Positions 1-7,554 of a DNA stretch of 64,000 nucleotides are shown piece after piece (the first letter of the stretch is position 1; each line of letters starts with the position of its first letter). The translations under genes were made by a program, and so were the position numbers. This DNA is from Hypericibacter adhaerens (lineage in GTDB: Bacteria; Pseudomonadota; Alphaproteobacteria; Dongiales; Dongiaceae), in the NCBI RefSeq assembly GCF_008728835.1, contig NZ_CP042582.1, positions 2,879,001 through 2,943,000 on the forward strand, written 5' to 3'. The notes under the pieces are model-generated. The model did no database searches, was not told where the DNA came from, and saw nothing but the letters and a program-made list of their open reading frames with translations.

Positions 1-1
1 C

Positions 2-3000
2 GTGGCCGAAGGCTCGGAAGCCACCTACACGGTGAGCTACAGCGATGCCAGCCTGGCACCGGGCCAGACGGTCCTCGTGACGGTCGACACCAACCCGGGC
101 TCGGCCGACGAAGACGACGACTATGACGGCCAGCACACCGTCCTGACCTTCACCGGCGGCGGCGAGACCTTCCAGACCGTGTCCGTCCAGGCCGCGACGG
201 ACACGCTGGTCGAAGGCACCGAGGATTACTCGGTCTCCATCACCCCCTCGCTGGGCGACATTGGCACCGGCACGGCCACGACCGAGATCGTCGATCAGAC
301 CAGCGGTCCGGTCTGGAGCGTCAGCGGCGACAGCACGGTCACCGAGGGCTCGGATGCGGTCTACACCGTCAGCTACAGCGGCGCCAGCCTGGCGCCGGGC
401 CAGACGGCTTTCGTCACGGTCGACACCAATCCGGGCTCGGCCGACGAGGACGACGACTATGACGGCCAGCATACCGTCCTGACCTTCACCGGCGGCGGCG
501 AGACTTTCCAGACGGTCTCCGTCCATGCCGATGCCGACACGGTCATCGAGGGAACGGAGGATTTCTCGGTCGCGATCTCGCCCTCGACCGGCGATACCGG
601 CACCGGGAGCGTCACCACGGGGATCATCGACGATACCAGCGGCCCGGTCTGGAGCATCAGCGGCGACAGCACGGTCACCGAGGGCTCGGACGCGACCTAT
701 ACGGTGAGCTATGGCGGCGCCAGCCTGGCGCCGGGCCAGACGGTCTTCGTCACGGTCGACACCGATCCGGGCTCGGCCGACGAGGACGACGACTATGGCG
801 GCCAGCATACCGTACTGACCTTCACCGGCGGCGGCGACAGCTTCCAGACGGTGGCGGTGCATGCCGACGCCGACACGGTCATCGAGGGGACGGAGGACTT
901 CTCGGTCGCGATCTCGCCCTCGACGGGCGATACCGGCACCGGGAGCGTCAGCACCGAGATCATCGACGACACCAGCGGGCCGGTCTGGAGCATCGACGGC
1001 GACAGCACGGTCAACGAGGGTTCGGACGCGACCTACACCGTCAGCTACAGCGGCGCCAGCCTGGCGCCGGGCCAGACGGCTTTAGTCACGGTCGACACCA
1101 ATCCGGGCTCGGCCGACGAGAACGACGACTATGACGGCCAGCACACCGTCTTGACCTTCACCGGCGGCGGCGAGACCTTCCAGACGCTCGCGGTCCAGAC
1201 TCTCTCCGACACGACGATCGAGGGGAACGAGGACTTCTCGATCGGGATCGTTCCTTCTCTGGGCGACACCGGCACGGGCACGGCGACGACCGAGATCATC
1301 GACGAGACCACCGGTCCGGTCTGGAGCCTGAGCGGCGACAGCACGGTCGGCGAAGGCTCGGACGCGACCTATACGGTGAGCTATGACGGCGCCAGCCTGG
1401 CGCCAGGCCAGACGGCGTTCGTCACCGTCAACACCAACCCGGGATCGGCCGACGAAGGCGAAGATTACGACGGCCAGCACACCGTCCTGACCTTCACCGG
1501 CGGCGGCGACAGCTTCCAAAGCTTCACCGTCCACACGATCCAGGACACGGCCGTGGAAGACACCGAGGACTACTCGGTGAGCATCTCGCCGTCCCAGGGT
1601 CAGACCGGAACGGGCAGCGTCACCACCAGCATCATCGACGACGACGACGCCGACCGCCTCCTGGTCGGCACGAACAGCGCCAATGACGGCCCGGGGACGG
1701 ACACGGTCAGCAGCACCGAGCCCGCTTCCGACCTGATCCTCCAGGGCGGCCGCGGGCAGGATGTGCTGATCGGCGACAGCGGCGGCGCGACGCAAGGGCT
1801 CCTCTACGAGGACCAGAACGCGATCGCGGTCTTCGACCGGTCCGTCAGCGTGGGCAACAATATCCAGCTCGCGCGCAATATCGTCCTGGATCTGGCGCAG
1901 AAATACGCCGCCTACGCGCATGATGCCCTGGCCGCCGGCCAGGACGTCACGGTCAAGTTCACGGTCATTCCCTTCAACGGGTCCGCCGGCACGCCGATCA
2001 CGGTCACGGCCGACGATCTGGGCGATCTGGTCCAGGTCAGTCCCGGCGTCTGGCAGTTCGCCACTCTTGTGGCCGCGGTCAACGCCATCAACGCCTCCGG
2101 TAACACCGACTTCCAGGATGCCCTCACGGCGGCGCGCAACCAGTTCCTGGCCGACAGCGGGCTCTCCTCTTCCGCCAACTACGCGCCGCTTTCCGGCTAT
2201 GACGGCAACAACTCGCTGTTCTTCATTTCCGACGGCCAGCCGACCGAGCAGACGGACACCTTCCGCAGCTACGATGCGCCGTCGGGCAGCAACGGGCTCG
2301 ATTACTGGCGCGGCGTCTGGACGGCGCTCGGCGTCGAGGCCCACGCGATCGGCCTCGGCCAGCTCAACAGCACGAGCCTCAGCGATCTGCAGCGCATCGA
2401 CAACACGGACGGTGCCGAAACCGTCACCAGTGCGAGCCAGCTCGACTTCGTGATTGCGGGCTCGCCCCACCTGGCCGTGGACGCCGTCGGCGGCGACAGC
2501 CTCAGCGGCGGCGCCGGTCACGACGTCATCTTCGGCGACGTCATCAACACCGACGGGCTGGGCAGCTCGACGGTGTCGGGCGAAGGCTATGACGCCCTCC
2601 TCGACCAGATCCAATCCGAGGTCGGCCACGCGCCCAGCGACCAGGAGGTGATGGACTATATCCGCGGCCATCTCGACAGCCTCTATCTCGACAACGATCC
2701 GCGCGGCAATGCCGACCGGATCGACGGCGGTGACGGCGACGATACGGTCTTCGCCCAGGGCGGCGACGATACGGTGGTCGGCGGCGAAGGCGCCGACCTG
2801 CTCGATGGCGGCACCGGCAACGACCGGATCGTGGCGGATGCCACCGCCGGCGTGGGCGATGGATCGGCCGATACGCTCATCGGCGGCATGGGCAGCGACA
2901 TCCTGGTGGGTTCGAGCGACGAACCCGACTACTTCCAGTGGAACGCGGGGCATCGCGGCGCCGAGGGCACCAGCGGGCTCCACGCCGATGCCGGCACGAC

Positions 3001-3814
3001 GCTCAGCCAGGCGCCGGGCCAGTTCGTGGTGACGACCACGCTCAGCGACCCGCACAACATCCACTATTTCACCTTCGAGGTGACGGGCACCGAGTCCCAG
3101 GACATCACCATCGACCTGAAGAGCCTCACCGGCAATCTCGACACCCAGGCCTACCTGTTCCGGGATGCGAACGGGAACGGGCTCCTCAGCAGCAACGGGT
3201 CCGACCCGCTCGTCAGCTCGAACAACGACGATAGCGGCCGCTATGGCATCGCCAGCGACGGCAGCACGAACGGGAACGATTCCTTCATCGTGCAGGGCCA
3301 GCTGGCACCCGGGAAATACATCCTCGCGATCGGCGACAGCACGCTGACCGAGACCGAGGCCCGCAGCAACAACAGCGCCGGCGGCAACAGCAACAACAGC
3401 AGCGGCAGCGGCCAGTACCAGCTGACCGTCACCGGCGATCATGTCGATCTCACCGGCGGCCACGGCCTGTCGCAGGGCTTCACCCCGAACGCGAACGACG
3501 ATTGGGACACCGTCCAGGGCTTCACCATCGGCAGCGGGGACGTGCTCGATTTCAGCGACCTGCTCTCCGGCGCGCCCCATACCGGTTCGGGCGCCACCGC
3601 CGCCAACTTGTCGTCCTATTTCGACGTCTCCTTCAGCGGCGGCAACACGATCCTGTCGGTGGACTACAACGGATCGGCGGGCCCGGCCGGCTCCGGCTTC
3701 GACGCCCAGCTCCATGTCGTGCTGCAGGGCGTGTCGCAGGCTTCCTGGGGCGGCACCCAGGACGAGACCCAGGTCCTCACCACCCTCATCGCCAACGGTC
3801 AATTGACGACCTGA
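2..3814 (+). CDS. Secreted Calx-beta / VWA / RTX repeat protein (5' end missing)
   Basis: The frame is open at the window edge, so the gene starts upstream; 1270 residues are visible. From the N-terminus: five Calx-beta-like repeats (about residues 1-550, each with a VTEGSDA-type motif), a von Willebrand A-like domain (about 600-820, with FFISDGQPTE), RTX-type Gly/Asp calcium-binding nonapeptides (about 830-960, for example GGDGDDTVFAQGGDD), a pre-peptidase-C-like beta domain (about 990-1145), and a C-terminal type I secretion target region (DTVQGFTIGSGDVLDFSDLL). This order is typical of large adhesins or surface proteins exported by type I secretion and folded by calcium outside the cell. 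No transporter genes lie nearby. The role in adhesion is inferred; the domain types are fairly clear. Confidence 0.88.
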   Translation: MAEGSEATYTVSYSDASLAPGQTVLVTVDTNPGSADEDDDYDGQHTVLTFTGGGETFQTVSVQAATDTLVEGTEDYSVSITPSLGDIGTGTATTEIVDQTSGPVWSVSGDSTVTEGSDAVYTVSYSGASLAPGQTAFVTVDTNPGSADEDDDYDGQHTVLTFTGGGETFQTVSVHADADTVIEGTEDFSVAISPSTGDTGTGSVTTGIIDDTSGPVWSISGDSTVTEGSDATYTVSYGGASLAPGQTVFVTVDTDPGSADEDDDYGGQHTVLTFTGGGDSFQTVAVHADADTVIEGTEDFSVAISPSTGDTGTGSVSTEIIDDTSGPVWSIDGDSTVNEGSDATYTVSYSGASLAPGQTALVTVDTNPGSADENDDYDGQHTVLTFTGGGETFQTLAVQTLSDTTIEGNEDFSIGIVPSLGDTGTGTATTEIIDETTGPVWSLSGDSTVGEGSDATYTVSYDGASLAPGQTAFVTVNTNPGSADEGEDYDGQHTVLTFTGGGDSFQSFTVHTIQDTAVEDTEDYSVSISPSQGQTGTGSVTTSIIDDDDADRLLVGTNSANDGPGTDTVSSTEPASDLILQGGRGQDVLIGDSGGATQGLLYEDQNAIAVFDRSVSVGNNIQLARNIVLDLAQKYAAYAHDALAAGQDVTVKFTVIPFNGSAGTPITVTADDLGDLVQVSPGVWQFATLVAAVNAINASGNTDFQDALTAARNQFLADSGLSSSANYAPLSGYDGNNSLFFISDGQPTEQTDTFRSYDAPSGSNGLDYWRGVWTALGVEAHAIGLGQLNSTSLSDLQRIDNTDGAETVTSASQLDFVIAGSPHLAVDAVGGDSLSGGAGHDVIFGDVINTDGLGSSTVSGEGYDALLDQIQSEVGHAPSDQEVMDYIRGHLDSLYLDNDPRGNADRIDGGDGDDTVFAQGGDDTVVGGEGADLLDGGTGNDRIVADATAGVGDGSADTLIGGMGSDILVGSSDEPDYFQWNAGHRGAEGTSGLHADAGTTLSQAPGQFVVTTTLSDPHNIHYFTFEVTGTESQDITIDLKSLTGNLDTQAYLFRDANGNGLLSSNGSDPLVSSNNDDSGRYGIASDGSTNGNDSFIVQGQLAPGKYILAIGDSTLTETEARSNNSAGGNSNNSSGSGQYQLTVTGDHVDLTGGHGLSQGFTPNANDDWDTVQGFTIGSGDVLDFSDLLSGAPHTGSGATAANLSSYFDVSFSGGNTILSVDYNGSAGPAGSGFDAQLHVVLQGVSQASWGGTQDETQVLTTLIANGQLTT
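305..1648 (+). repeat. Tandem 336-bp in-frame repeats (Calx-beta units)
   Basis: The start of the unit (GGNCCGGTCTGGAGC-like) recurs at 305, 641, 977 and 1313, exactly 336 bp (112 codons) apart, and a partial copy lies before 305. The copies are nearly identical over most of their length, with differences concentrated in the segment after the phrase meaning FTGGG(E/D)(T/S)FQ. Such homogeneity suggests recent duplication or gene conversion, and the copy number may vary between strains. Confidence 0.92.
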
Positions 3815-3817
3815 CCG

Positions 3818-3844
3818 CCGCGCGAACCCTCGGGGCCCGCGCGG
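3818..3844 (+). terminator. GC-rich hairpin after the RTX gene
   Basis: A perfect 7-bp stem CCGCGCG/CGCGCGG (3818-3824 with 3838-3844) begins 4 bases after the stop codon. No T-tract follows, so it is only a possible terminator. Confidence 0.3.
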
Positions 3845-4001
3845 ACGAGCGGGGCGGGTCCCGGGGTTTTCCACAGGCTGAGGATCGATCTTTTCTCCCC
3901 GACGGCCGGGGCGGCCTTGTGGCGCCCCGACCCCCTGGTCTTTAATTTCCCGCTGCCCTGCGATGGCCGCAGACATCGCCGCCGGGCGAGCGGGAGGAAC
4001 C

Positions 4002-5081
4002 ATGGGTGTTGTGCTGCCGGATGGAATGGCGCCTGCTGCCGGCGGGCCGCAGATCCTGGCATCGGCCGCCACGGGCATCGTCGACATGATCGCGGCCCTC
4101 GGCGGCGACCCGGGCCGCGTGTTCGAGAGCGTGCATGTCGACGCCCATTGCCTCGACAGCCCCTTCAACGAGCTGAGCCTGGCGCAATATTGCCAGCTCT
4201 TCGAGGAGGCGGCCCGCCAGACACGCTACGACAATTTCGGCCTGCGCTTCGGCTACGGCTTCAAGCCCAAGCAGCTGGGCGCCATCGGCTATATGGCGGT
4301 CAACTCGCCGACCCTCGCCGCCGCGCTGCGCAATTTCTGCGACTATTTCCCGGCCCATCAGCAGAACACCACCATGACGCTGCGCGAGGAGCGCGGCCTG
4401 GTCTATCTCGATTACCGCATCGAGGACGGCCGCATCGGCCGGCGCCGGCAGGATGCGGAGCTCTCGATCGGCATGTTCTGCAACATCTTCTGGCATGCGC
4501 TGGGACGGAACTGGCGCCCGCTCGAGATCCATTTCGAGCATCCCAAGCCGCCCGACGCCCGCGAGCATGAGGCGCTCTACGACACGCCGGTCTATTTCTC
4601 GCAGCCCTTCAACTCGGTCGTGTTCCGGCGTTCAGAACTCGACGCCATCATGCCGGAACCGGATTCCTCGCTCTTCTCCCTGCTCGAGCCCTTCATGAGC
4701 GGGCGCTGCCGGCGCGCCCGGCCCGACGACCTGGTGGCGCTGGTGCGCCAGAAGATCGAGCTCCAGCTGCAGCACGGCAATCCGAGCATCAAGAAGGTGG
4801 CGTCCGAGATCGGCATGACGAGCTGGACGCTCCACCGCCGCCTGCACGATCTCGATGTCAATTTCAACGACATGGTGCGCGGGTCGCGCCGCGACCTGGG
4901 CCTGCGCTATGTGGCCGAGCCCCATATCCCCCTGACCGAGATCGCCTTCCTCCTGGGCTATTCGGAGCTCAGCGCCTTCAGCCGCGCCTTCCGGCAATGG
5001 ACGGGCATGGCGCCGGCCCGCTACCGGCGGCAATGCCTGCTGGCCCGCCGCCTCGACCGCTCGGATCCGCCACAAAACTGA
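4002..5081 (+). CDS. AraC-family transcriptional regulator
   Basis: This is a DNA-binding regulator of about 359 residues. The N-terminal two thirds resemble the AraC-type ligand-binding domain of the PF12625 class (for example GLRFGYGFKPKQLGAIGYM). The last 100 residues form the double helix-turn-helix (IKKVASEIGMTSWTLHRRL ... ITEIAFLLGYSELSAFSRAF-like). The start at 4002 is preferred because GGAGG lies about five bases upstream; an in-frame ATG at 3963 lacks such a site. The gene is convergent with the microcompartment operon, its stop being 25 bases from the stop of the last shell gene. AraC-type proteins regulate other microcompartments (EutR, PocR), so control of this locus is plausible but inferred. 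Confidence 0.85.
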   Translation: MGVVLPDGMAPAAGGPQILASAATGIVDMIAALGGDPGRVFESVHVDAHCLDSPFNELSLAQYCQLFEEAARQTRYDNFGLRFGYGFKPKQLGAIGYMAVNSPTLAAALRNFCDYFPAHQQNTTMTLREERGLVYLDYRIEDGRIGRRRQDAELSIGMFCNIFWHALGRNWRPLEIHFEHPKPPDAREHEALYDTPVYFSQPFNSVVFRRSELDAIMPEPDSSLFSLLEPFMSGRCRRARPDDLVALVRQKIELQLQHGNPSIKKVASEIGMTSWTLHRRLHDLDVNFNDMVRGSRRDLGLRYVAEPHIPLTEIAFLLGYSELSAFSRAFRQWTGMAPARYRRQCLLARRLDRSDPPQN

Positions 5082-5105
5082 AGCCTGGCTCGTCGCGAGG
5101 CGGCG

Positions 5106-5735
5106 TCAGTGGTGGCGCCCCTCGATCGCCTCCAGCACCTCGGCGATCCGGTCGCGGGCGCGAGCCACCTCGGCGGTCTTGCCGCTGATATAGAGGCGGC
5201 CGGCGGCACCGATCATCTGGACGTTCACCAGCGTGTTCCCGGGCGCCACCTTCTCCGCCTCGTTGGCCGCCACCGCCGCGAACAGGGCCGGCACCATCTC
5301 GCAGACCAGCAGCGTCTCGCCCGGCATCACCATCGAGGCCTCGCGGTTGCGGTTGATGATGACCGCATGCTGGTCGGTGATGTCCTCGATCACGTCGGTG
5401 AACAACACCCGCGGCCGCAGCTGGTCGCTGTATTTCGAGCCGATGCCCTCCAGGATCGCCTGGCCCGCCCGCTTCAGCGCCTCGAGGTCCTCGCAATGCA
5501 GCTCCAGCACCCCGAACTGCCGCTCGACGAACAGGATTCCGGGCTCGACCTCGGGCACCGACTTGAGGGCCAGGTCGATCACCCGCTCGATCGCCAGGCC
5601 CGGCGCCACCTCGATGATGAGGGAGTGATGGCCCTGGATCGGCGGATAGCCGCGCGCCCGCGTGGGCGTGCTCATGGAGGCGGCGAACTGCGGCTGGAGA
5701 TTCTCCACCAGCAGATAGACGCGCAGTTCCGTCAT
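5106..5735 (-). CDS. Tandem-domain microcompartment shell protein (BMC-T)
   Basis: This 209-residue protein has two BMC domains in a row, the layout of pseudohexameric BMC-T trimers that tile microcompartment facets. The first repeat holds VERQFGVLELH and the second NREASMVMPGETLLVCEM followed by NEAEK and GAAGRLYISG, all hallmarks of the fold. It shares its N-terminal pattern (M-x-ELR ... LQP) and most core motifs with the second BMC-T of the locus (6946-7551), so the two are diverged paralogues. It is the last gene of the minus-strand operon and starts 78 bases after the BMC-H stop. Whether it forms single or stacked trimers cannot be told from sequence. Confidence 0.93.
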   Translation of the reverse strand: MTELRVYLLVENLQPQFAASMSTPTRARGYPPIQGHHSLIIEVAPGLAIERVIDLALKSVPEVEPGILFVERQFGVLELHCEDLEALKRAGQAILEGIGSKYSDQLRPRVLFTDVIEDITDQHAVIINRNREASMVMPGETLLVCEMVPALFAAVAANEAEKVAPGNTLVNVQMIGAAGRLYISGKTAEVARARDRIAEVLEAIEGRHH

Positions 5736-5813
5736 GGCGAGCAGCTCATCCCCGCGAGTTCCATCATGCCCCGGCCCTACCCGGCCGAAAGCTCGATCGC
5801 CAGCGGAACGGGC

Positions 5814-6092
5814 CTACTTCGGCACCGAGGTGAAGTGCTTCACCAGGTCCGGATGCGGGCGCGGGATGACATGGACCGAGACCAGCTCGCCGATCGTGTT
5901 GGCCGCCTCGGAACCGGCCTCGGTCGCGGCCTTGACGGCGCCGACATCGCCATTGATGACGACCGCCACCAGCCCATCGCCGACCTGCTCGCGGCCGACG
6001 ATGACCACGTTGGCGGCCTTGACCATGGCGTCCGCCGCGGCCAGCGCCGCCACGTAACCCTTCGTCTCGATCATCCCGATTGCGTTCGACAT
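5814..6092 (-). CDS. Hexameric microcompartment shell protein (BMC-H)
   Basis: This is a canonical single-domain BMC protein of 92 residues (PduA/EutM/CcmK type) that would form the bulk hexagonal tile of the shell. Diagnostic segments are the opening [20 protein letters not shown], the central [17 protein letters not shown], and the end VHVIPRPH. The conserved edge lysine is present in the KAAN segment near residue 25. A ribosome site (AAGGAGAG) precedes the ATG. It lies 39 bases after the BMC-P stop and is co-directional with it. Length and motifs fit the family exactly. Confidence 0.97.
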   Translation of the reverse strand: MSNAIGMIETKGYVAALAAADAMVKAANVVIVGREQVGDGLVAVVINGDVGAVKAATEAGSEAANTIGELVSVHVIPRPHPDLVKHFTSVPK

Positions 6093-6131
6093 CGTTCTCT
6101 CCTTGCTCGGTGTTGCGAAAAATCGATCTGT

Positions 6132-6404
6132 CTATTTGCCGGCGTTCTTGCCGTTCCTGGTCGGCTCGTCGATCGAGCCGATGATGAGCGCGTCGAGCGG
6201 CGGCGCCTTGCCCGGGAACCAGGCGGCCGCCACGGAGCCGGTCGAGATCAGCACGCGCTCGCCGATCCCGCAGCCCAACACGTCGAAGGCGACCAGCCGG
6301 GTGCTCTTCCCGTCATCGAGCTCGACCTCGAGCATCGCGCCGCTGGGAATCTCCTTGAGGCGCTTGGTTGACCAGACATTGCCTTTGACGGTCGCGCGCA
6401 ACAT
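6132..6404 (-). CDS. Pentameric vertex protein of the microcompartment (BMC-P, EutN/CcmL family)
   Basis: A 90-residue protein of the EutN/CcmL family, whose pentamers close the vertices of polyhedral shells. It begins MLRATVKGNVWSTKR and contains the typical VAFDVLGCGIGERVLISTGS and the terminal ALIIGSIDE segment. The frame is open far upstream, but the ATG at 6404 is the right start: it overlaps the stop of the preceding gene as TGATG, indicating translational coupling, and gives the usual family length. A single BMC-P gene is enough for a closed shell, so the locus encodes a complete set of shell types. Confidence 0.95.
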   Translation of the reverse strand: MLRATVKGNVWSTKRLKEIPSGAMLEVELDDGKSTRLVAFDVLGCGIGERVLISTGSVAAAWFPGKAPPLDALIIGSIDEPTRNGKNAGK

Positions 6405-6949
6405 CAGACGTCCCTCTCGATCTGCACACCCAGCTGCCGCGCCTTGTCGCGCGCCAGCGGCGTGACCACCACGCCCCGCTCGATGACCAGCCGCGTGCCG
6501 GCCTTGGCCGCGGCGGTCACCGTGCTCTCCTTGACCACGCCCTTGAGGATCTTCTCGGCCGCGGCCGCCGGCCGCGCCGGCGCTGCGTTCGACGCCGCCG
6601 GCGCGCGCTTCAGCGTGAACTGGTGGCGGCCTGTCCGGATCGCCTCGGCGGTCACGGGATTCGCCAGAAGCTGCTGGAGCCGGTGCACGAAGGCCGCCAA
6701 GTCCCAGTCGTTCTGGATCGATACCTCTTCGCGCGGCACCTGCCGCTCGGCCGCGCTCCGGGCGCTGGCCGCGGGTTTCTTCCCGGCTGTCTCCGCAGGC
6801 GCCGGCGACGCCGGGCGGGCCGCGACCTTTTCGGCCGCGGCGCGCAACGCCCCACCCGCCTTGATCGCCTCGGGCAGGGCGTCGCGCAGCACCTCGCGCA
6901 CCATCCGGCGCATCGCCTCGCGATCCAGGGCGGCTCTCCGGTCGCTCAT
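6404..6949 (-). CDS. Microcompartment-locus protein of unknown function with terminal targeting-like helix
   Basis: No assigned function. The 181-residue product has three parts. Residues 8-30 form an amphipathic helix (AMRRMVREVLRDALPEAI) that looks like an encapsulation peptide. Residues 31-75 are an Ala/Pro/Lys-rich linker. The second half contains a predicted helical segment (residues 80-105) and a C-terminal motif around residues 137-180 (VVTPLARDKARQLGV) resembling the short motif near the N-terminus of EutQ (ITPEAREVAELLGF). The start overlaps the BMC-T stop by 4 bases (ATGA) and the stop overlaps the BMC-P start. Position among shell genes recalls the small uncharacterised gene of actinobacterial RMM loci. 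A cargo-organising role is a guess. Confidence 0.8.
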   Translation of the reverse strand: MSDRRAALDREAMRRMVREVLRDALPEAIKAGGALRAAAEKVAARPASPAPAETAGKKPAASARSAAERQVPREEVSIQNDWDLAAFVHRLQQLLANPVTAEAIRTGRHQFTLKRAPAASNAAPARPAAAAEKILKGVVKESTVTAAAKAGTRLVIERGVVVTPLARDKARQLGVQIERDV

Positions 6950-7551
6950 TGCAGGGCCTCCAGAGCTTCCTGGGCGGCACCCGCCGCCTGGCGCACATTG
7001 GCCTCGGTGCCGCTGAGATAGACGCGGCCTGTGGCACCCATCATCCGGTAATCGACCACCTTGATGTCCGCCGCCTTCTCGGCCTCGTTGGTGGCGAGGA
7101 TGGCGTAGGCCGCCGGCTGCATCTCCAGCACGAACAGGGATTCGCCCGGCAGGATCATCGAGCCCAGCTTGTTGCGGTTGATCAGGAAGGCATGAAGATG
7201 GTCGATGCGGGTGATGATCTGCGAGGCCAGGATCTGCGGCTTCGTGGCCTTGTCGGCCGTCGTCTCCAGGAACTCGAGCACCGCCTGGCCCGCCGCCCGG
7301 ACCGCGGCGGTCGAGCGCGAATGGATTTCGAGATAGCCGAACTGGCGCTCCACCACGAGGATGCCGCCCTGCACCTCGGCATGTTTCAGCGCCACGTCGG
7401 TGATGGCCTCGATATCGAGGCCGGGCGCCACCTCGATGATCTGCGCCGCCATGTTGGTGCGCGGCAGGCTGCCCCGGATCCAGGTGCCGAGATAGCACAT
7501 GGTGCGCGGCTGCAGCTGGTCGATGAAGATGAAGGAACGCAGCTCGGCCAT
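6946..7551 (-). CDS. Tandem-domain microcompartment shell protein (BMC-T), second paralogue
   Basis: A 201-residue shell protein with two BMC domains. The first repeat carries VERQFGYLEIHS and the second INRNKLGSMILPGESLFV, then EMQPAAYAILATNEAEKAA and GATGRVYLSG. It opens MAELRSFIFIDQLQPR, matching the MTELRVYLLVENLQPQ opening of the other BMC-T at 5106-5735. It starts 3 bases after the aldehyde dehydrogenase stop and is the first shell gene of the operon. Pairs of distinct BMC-T proteins are a feature of RMM-type loci; one of them may carry the larger pore for cofactors, but which cannot be decided here. Confidence 0.93.
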   Translation of the reverse strand: MAELRSFIFIDQLQPRTMCYLGTWIRGSLPRTNMAAQIIEVAPGLDIEAITDVALKHAEVQGGILVVERQFGYLEIHSRSTAAVRAAGQAVLEFLETTADKATKPQILASQIITRIDHLHAFLINRNKLGSMILPGESLFVLEMQPAAYAILATNEAEKAADIKVVDYRMMGATGRVYLSGTEANVRQAAGAAQEALEALQ

Positions 7552-7554
7552 GGA

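Noticed and set aside
1082-4168. Long open frame of about 1000 codons on the minus strand opposite the RTX gene
   Set aside because: It mirrors the codon structure of the repeat gene, has Arg/Ala/Val-rich low-complexity content and no recognisable domain. Similar antisense frames oppose several genes (for example 10601-12787 plus) and are GC-bias artefacts.
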